A stretch of DNA of 5,493 nucleotides. Source: Rhodospirillaceae bacterium (GTDB lineage: Bacteria > Pseudomonadota > Alphaproteobacteria > SP197). Shown piece after piece: positions 4,781 to 5,493 of the stretch. The notes below the pieces were generated by a model that saw only the letters and a program-made list of their open reading frames with translations, searched no databases and was not told where the DNA came from. The translations under genes were made by a program, and so were the position numbers. Location: positions 1 to 5,493 of the forward strand of contig JABIUG010000099.1 in the NCBI GenBank assembly GCA_018700655.1. The letters are read 5' to 3'. The stretch's first letter is position 1. Every line of letters begins with the position of its first letter.

Positions 4781-5493
4781 ATGAAAAGCAATTTTGACTA
4801 CGATGTTGAAGGGTTACTAGCCAAGGACAAGGCGCATTCGATGCATCCCTGGCATGAATTCGGCCGGGCGGATCACACGCTGCTGGCTGATTCCGAAGGC
4901 ATCTATGTTTATGACGGCGAAGGCAACAAATACATCGACGGTATCGGCGGCATGTGGGCCGTGCAGCTTGGTTACGGCAACGAAGAAATGGCCCAGGCCA
5001 TCGCCGACCAGGTCCGCAAGATGGTCTATTATTCGCCCTGGTCGATGGCCACGCCGCCCCATGCCGAAGTCTCGGCCAAGCTTGCGACGTTGACGCCAGG
5101 CGATCTCAACAGGTTCTTCTATTCAACCGGCGGCTCGACCGCCAACGACGCTGCCGTACGTTTCGCCCACTATTACTGGAACGTGATGGAACGGCGCACG
5201 AAGAAGATGATCATCTCGCGTGCAGATGCCTATCACGGCAGCACGTATCTGGCGGATTCACTGAGCGGCAAACCCGGCAACGACAACCGCATGGAACGTG
5301 TGACCGAGTGGATCACACATGTTTCCTCGCCCAATCCTTACCGCAAGCCCGATGAGAGCATGACGGATGAAGAGTACAAGGATCATTTGATCAAGGAGCT
5401 TGAGGACCGGATTCTCGAGATCGGCGCCGAAAACTGTGCCGCTTTCATCGCCGAGCCCGTGTTGGCTTCCGGTGGCGTGATCGTGCCGCCCAA
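4781..5493 (+). CDS. Class III (omega) aminotransferase, N-terminal part (cut by right edge)
   Basis: The first 237 codons of a PLP-dependent class III aminotransferase; these enzymes are usually about 430-470 aa, so roughly half is missing. Seen: HPWHEFG (residues 22-28), the family segment IYVYDGEGNKYIDGIGGMW (41-59), LGYGNEEMAQAI (63-74), the PLP phosphate loop STGGSTAND (115-123), the aromatic ring-stacking AYHGSTY (150-156) and AEPVLASGGVIVPP (224-237). The catalytic lysine lies beyond the edge. The family moves an amino group from an omega-amino acid, amine or taurine-like donor to pyruvate or a 2-oxo acid. The SPWSMATPPHAEVSAKLA segment (85-102) looks to me like the pyruvate-type, taurine or omega-amino-acid subgroup, but substrate prediction is not safe. 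It is transcribed away from the SDR-cupin pair across a 237-base region and may share its regulation. Confidence 0.92.
   Translation, partial: MKSNFDYDVEGLLAKDKAHSMHPWHEFGRADHTLLADSEGIYVYDGEGNKYIDGIGGMWAVQLGYGNEEMAQAIADQVRKMVYYSPWSMATPPHAEVSAKLATLTPGDLNRFFYSTGGSTANDAAVRFAHYYWNVMERRTKKMIISRADAYHGSTYLADSLSGKPGNDNRMERVTEWITHVSSPNPYRKPDESMTDEEYKDHLIKELEDRILEIGAENCAAFIAEPVLASGGVIVPP

Noticed and set aside
4540..4791. Minus-strand 83-codon open frame across the divergent region
   Set aside because: It would cover the ribosome binding site of the aminotransferase and the whole control region, with no domain and no ribosome binding site.

Overview
The window reads as chromosomal DNA of a GC-rich alphaproteobacterium, probably of the Rhizobiales/Rhodospirillales kind. 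The reasons are the moderately high GC, the cysK-alaX-sseA gene order, the alphaproteobacterial flavour of the cysteine synthase (TAGNTG loop, LCDVGTRY ending) and the class III cyclase type. This placement is an inference from protein character, not from a marker gene. No tRNA, rRNA, insertion sequence, CRISPR array or phage gene is visible.

Left part (1-2045, minus strand): a tight three-gene unit transcribed right to left. It holds cysteine synthase (cysK type), then an AlaX-M alanyl-tRNA editing hydrolase one base after the cysK stop, then the N-terminal part of a 3-mercaptopyruvate sulfurtransferase (sseA type) that runs off the left edge. Two of the genes make or break down cysteine-related thiols; the third removes wrongly attached serine or glycine from tRNA-Ala.

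Middle (2046-3498): a 154-base intergenic region with two adjoining perfect hairpins, then on the plus strand a class III adenylate/guanylate cyclase gene interrupted by one in-frame TAA at 2707-2709. The reading frame continues on both sides, so the gene appears either as a pseudogene by one nonsense codon or as two polypeptides: an N-terminal domain of 169 aa and a complete cyclase catalytic domain of 260 aa. This is the most striking point in the window.

Right part (3470-5493): a two-gene minus-strand unit, an SDR oxidoreductase with a non-canonical active-site segment followed by a small single-domain cupin. The cupin ends tail to tail with the cyclase, overlapping it by 29 bases. A 237-base divergent region (4544-4780) separates the SDR from a plus-strand class III (omega) aminotransferase, truncated by the right edge. 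SDR, cupin and aminotransferase could serve one amine or amino-acid catabolic route, but nothing in the window names the substrate.

No clearly new multi-gene system is visible. The items most worth checking are the interrupted cyclase, the cysK-alaX-sseA linkage, the atypical SDR active site and the structured intergenic regions.
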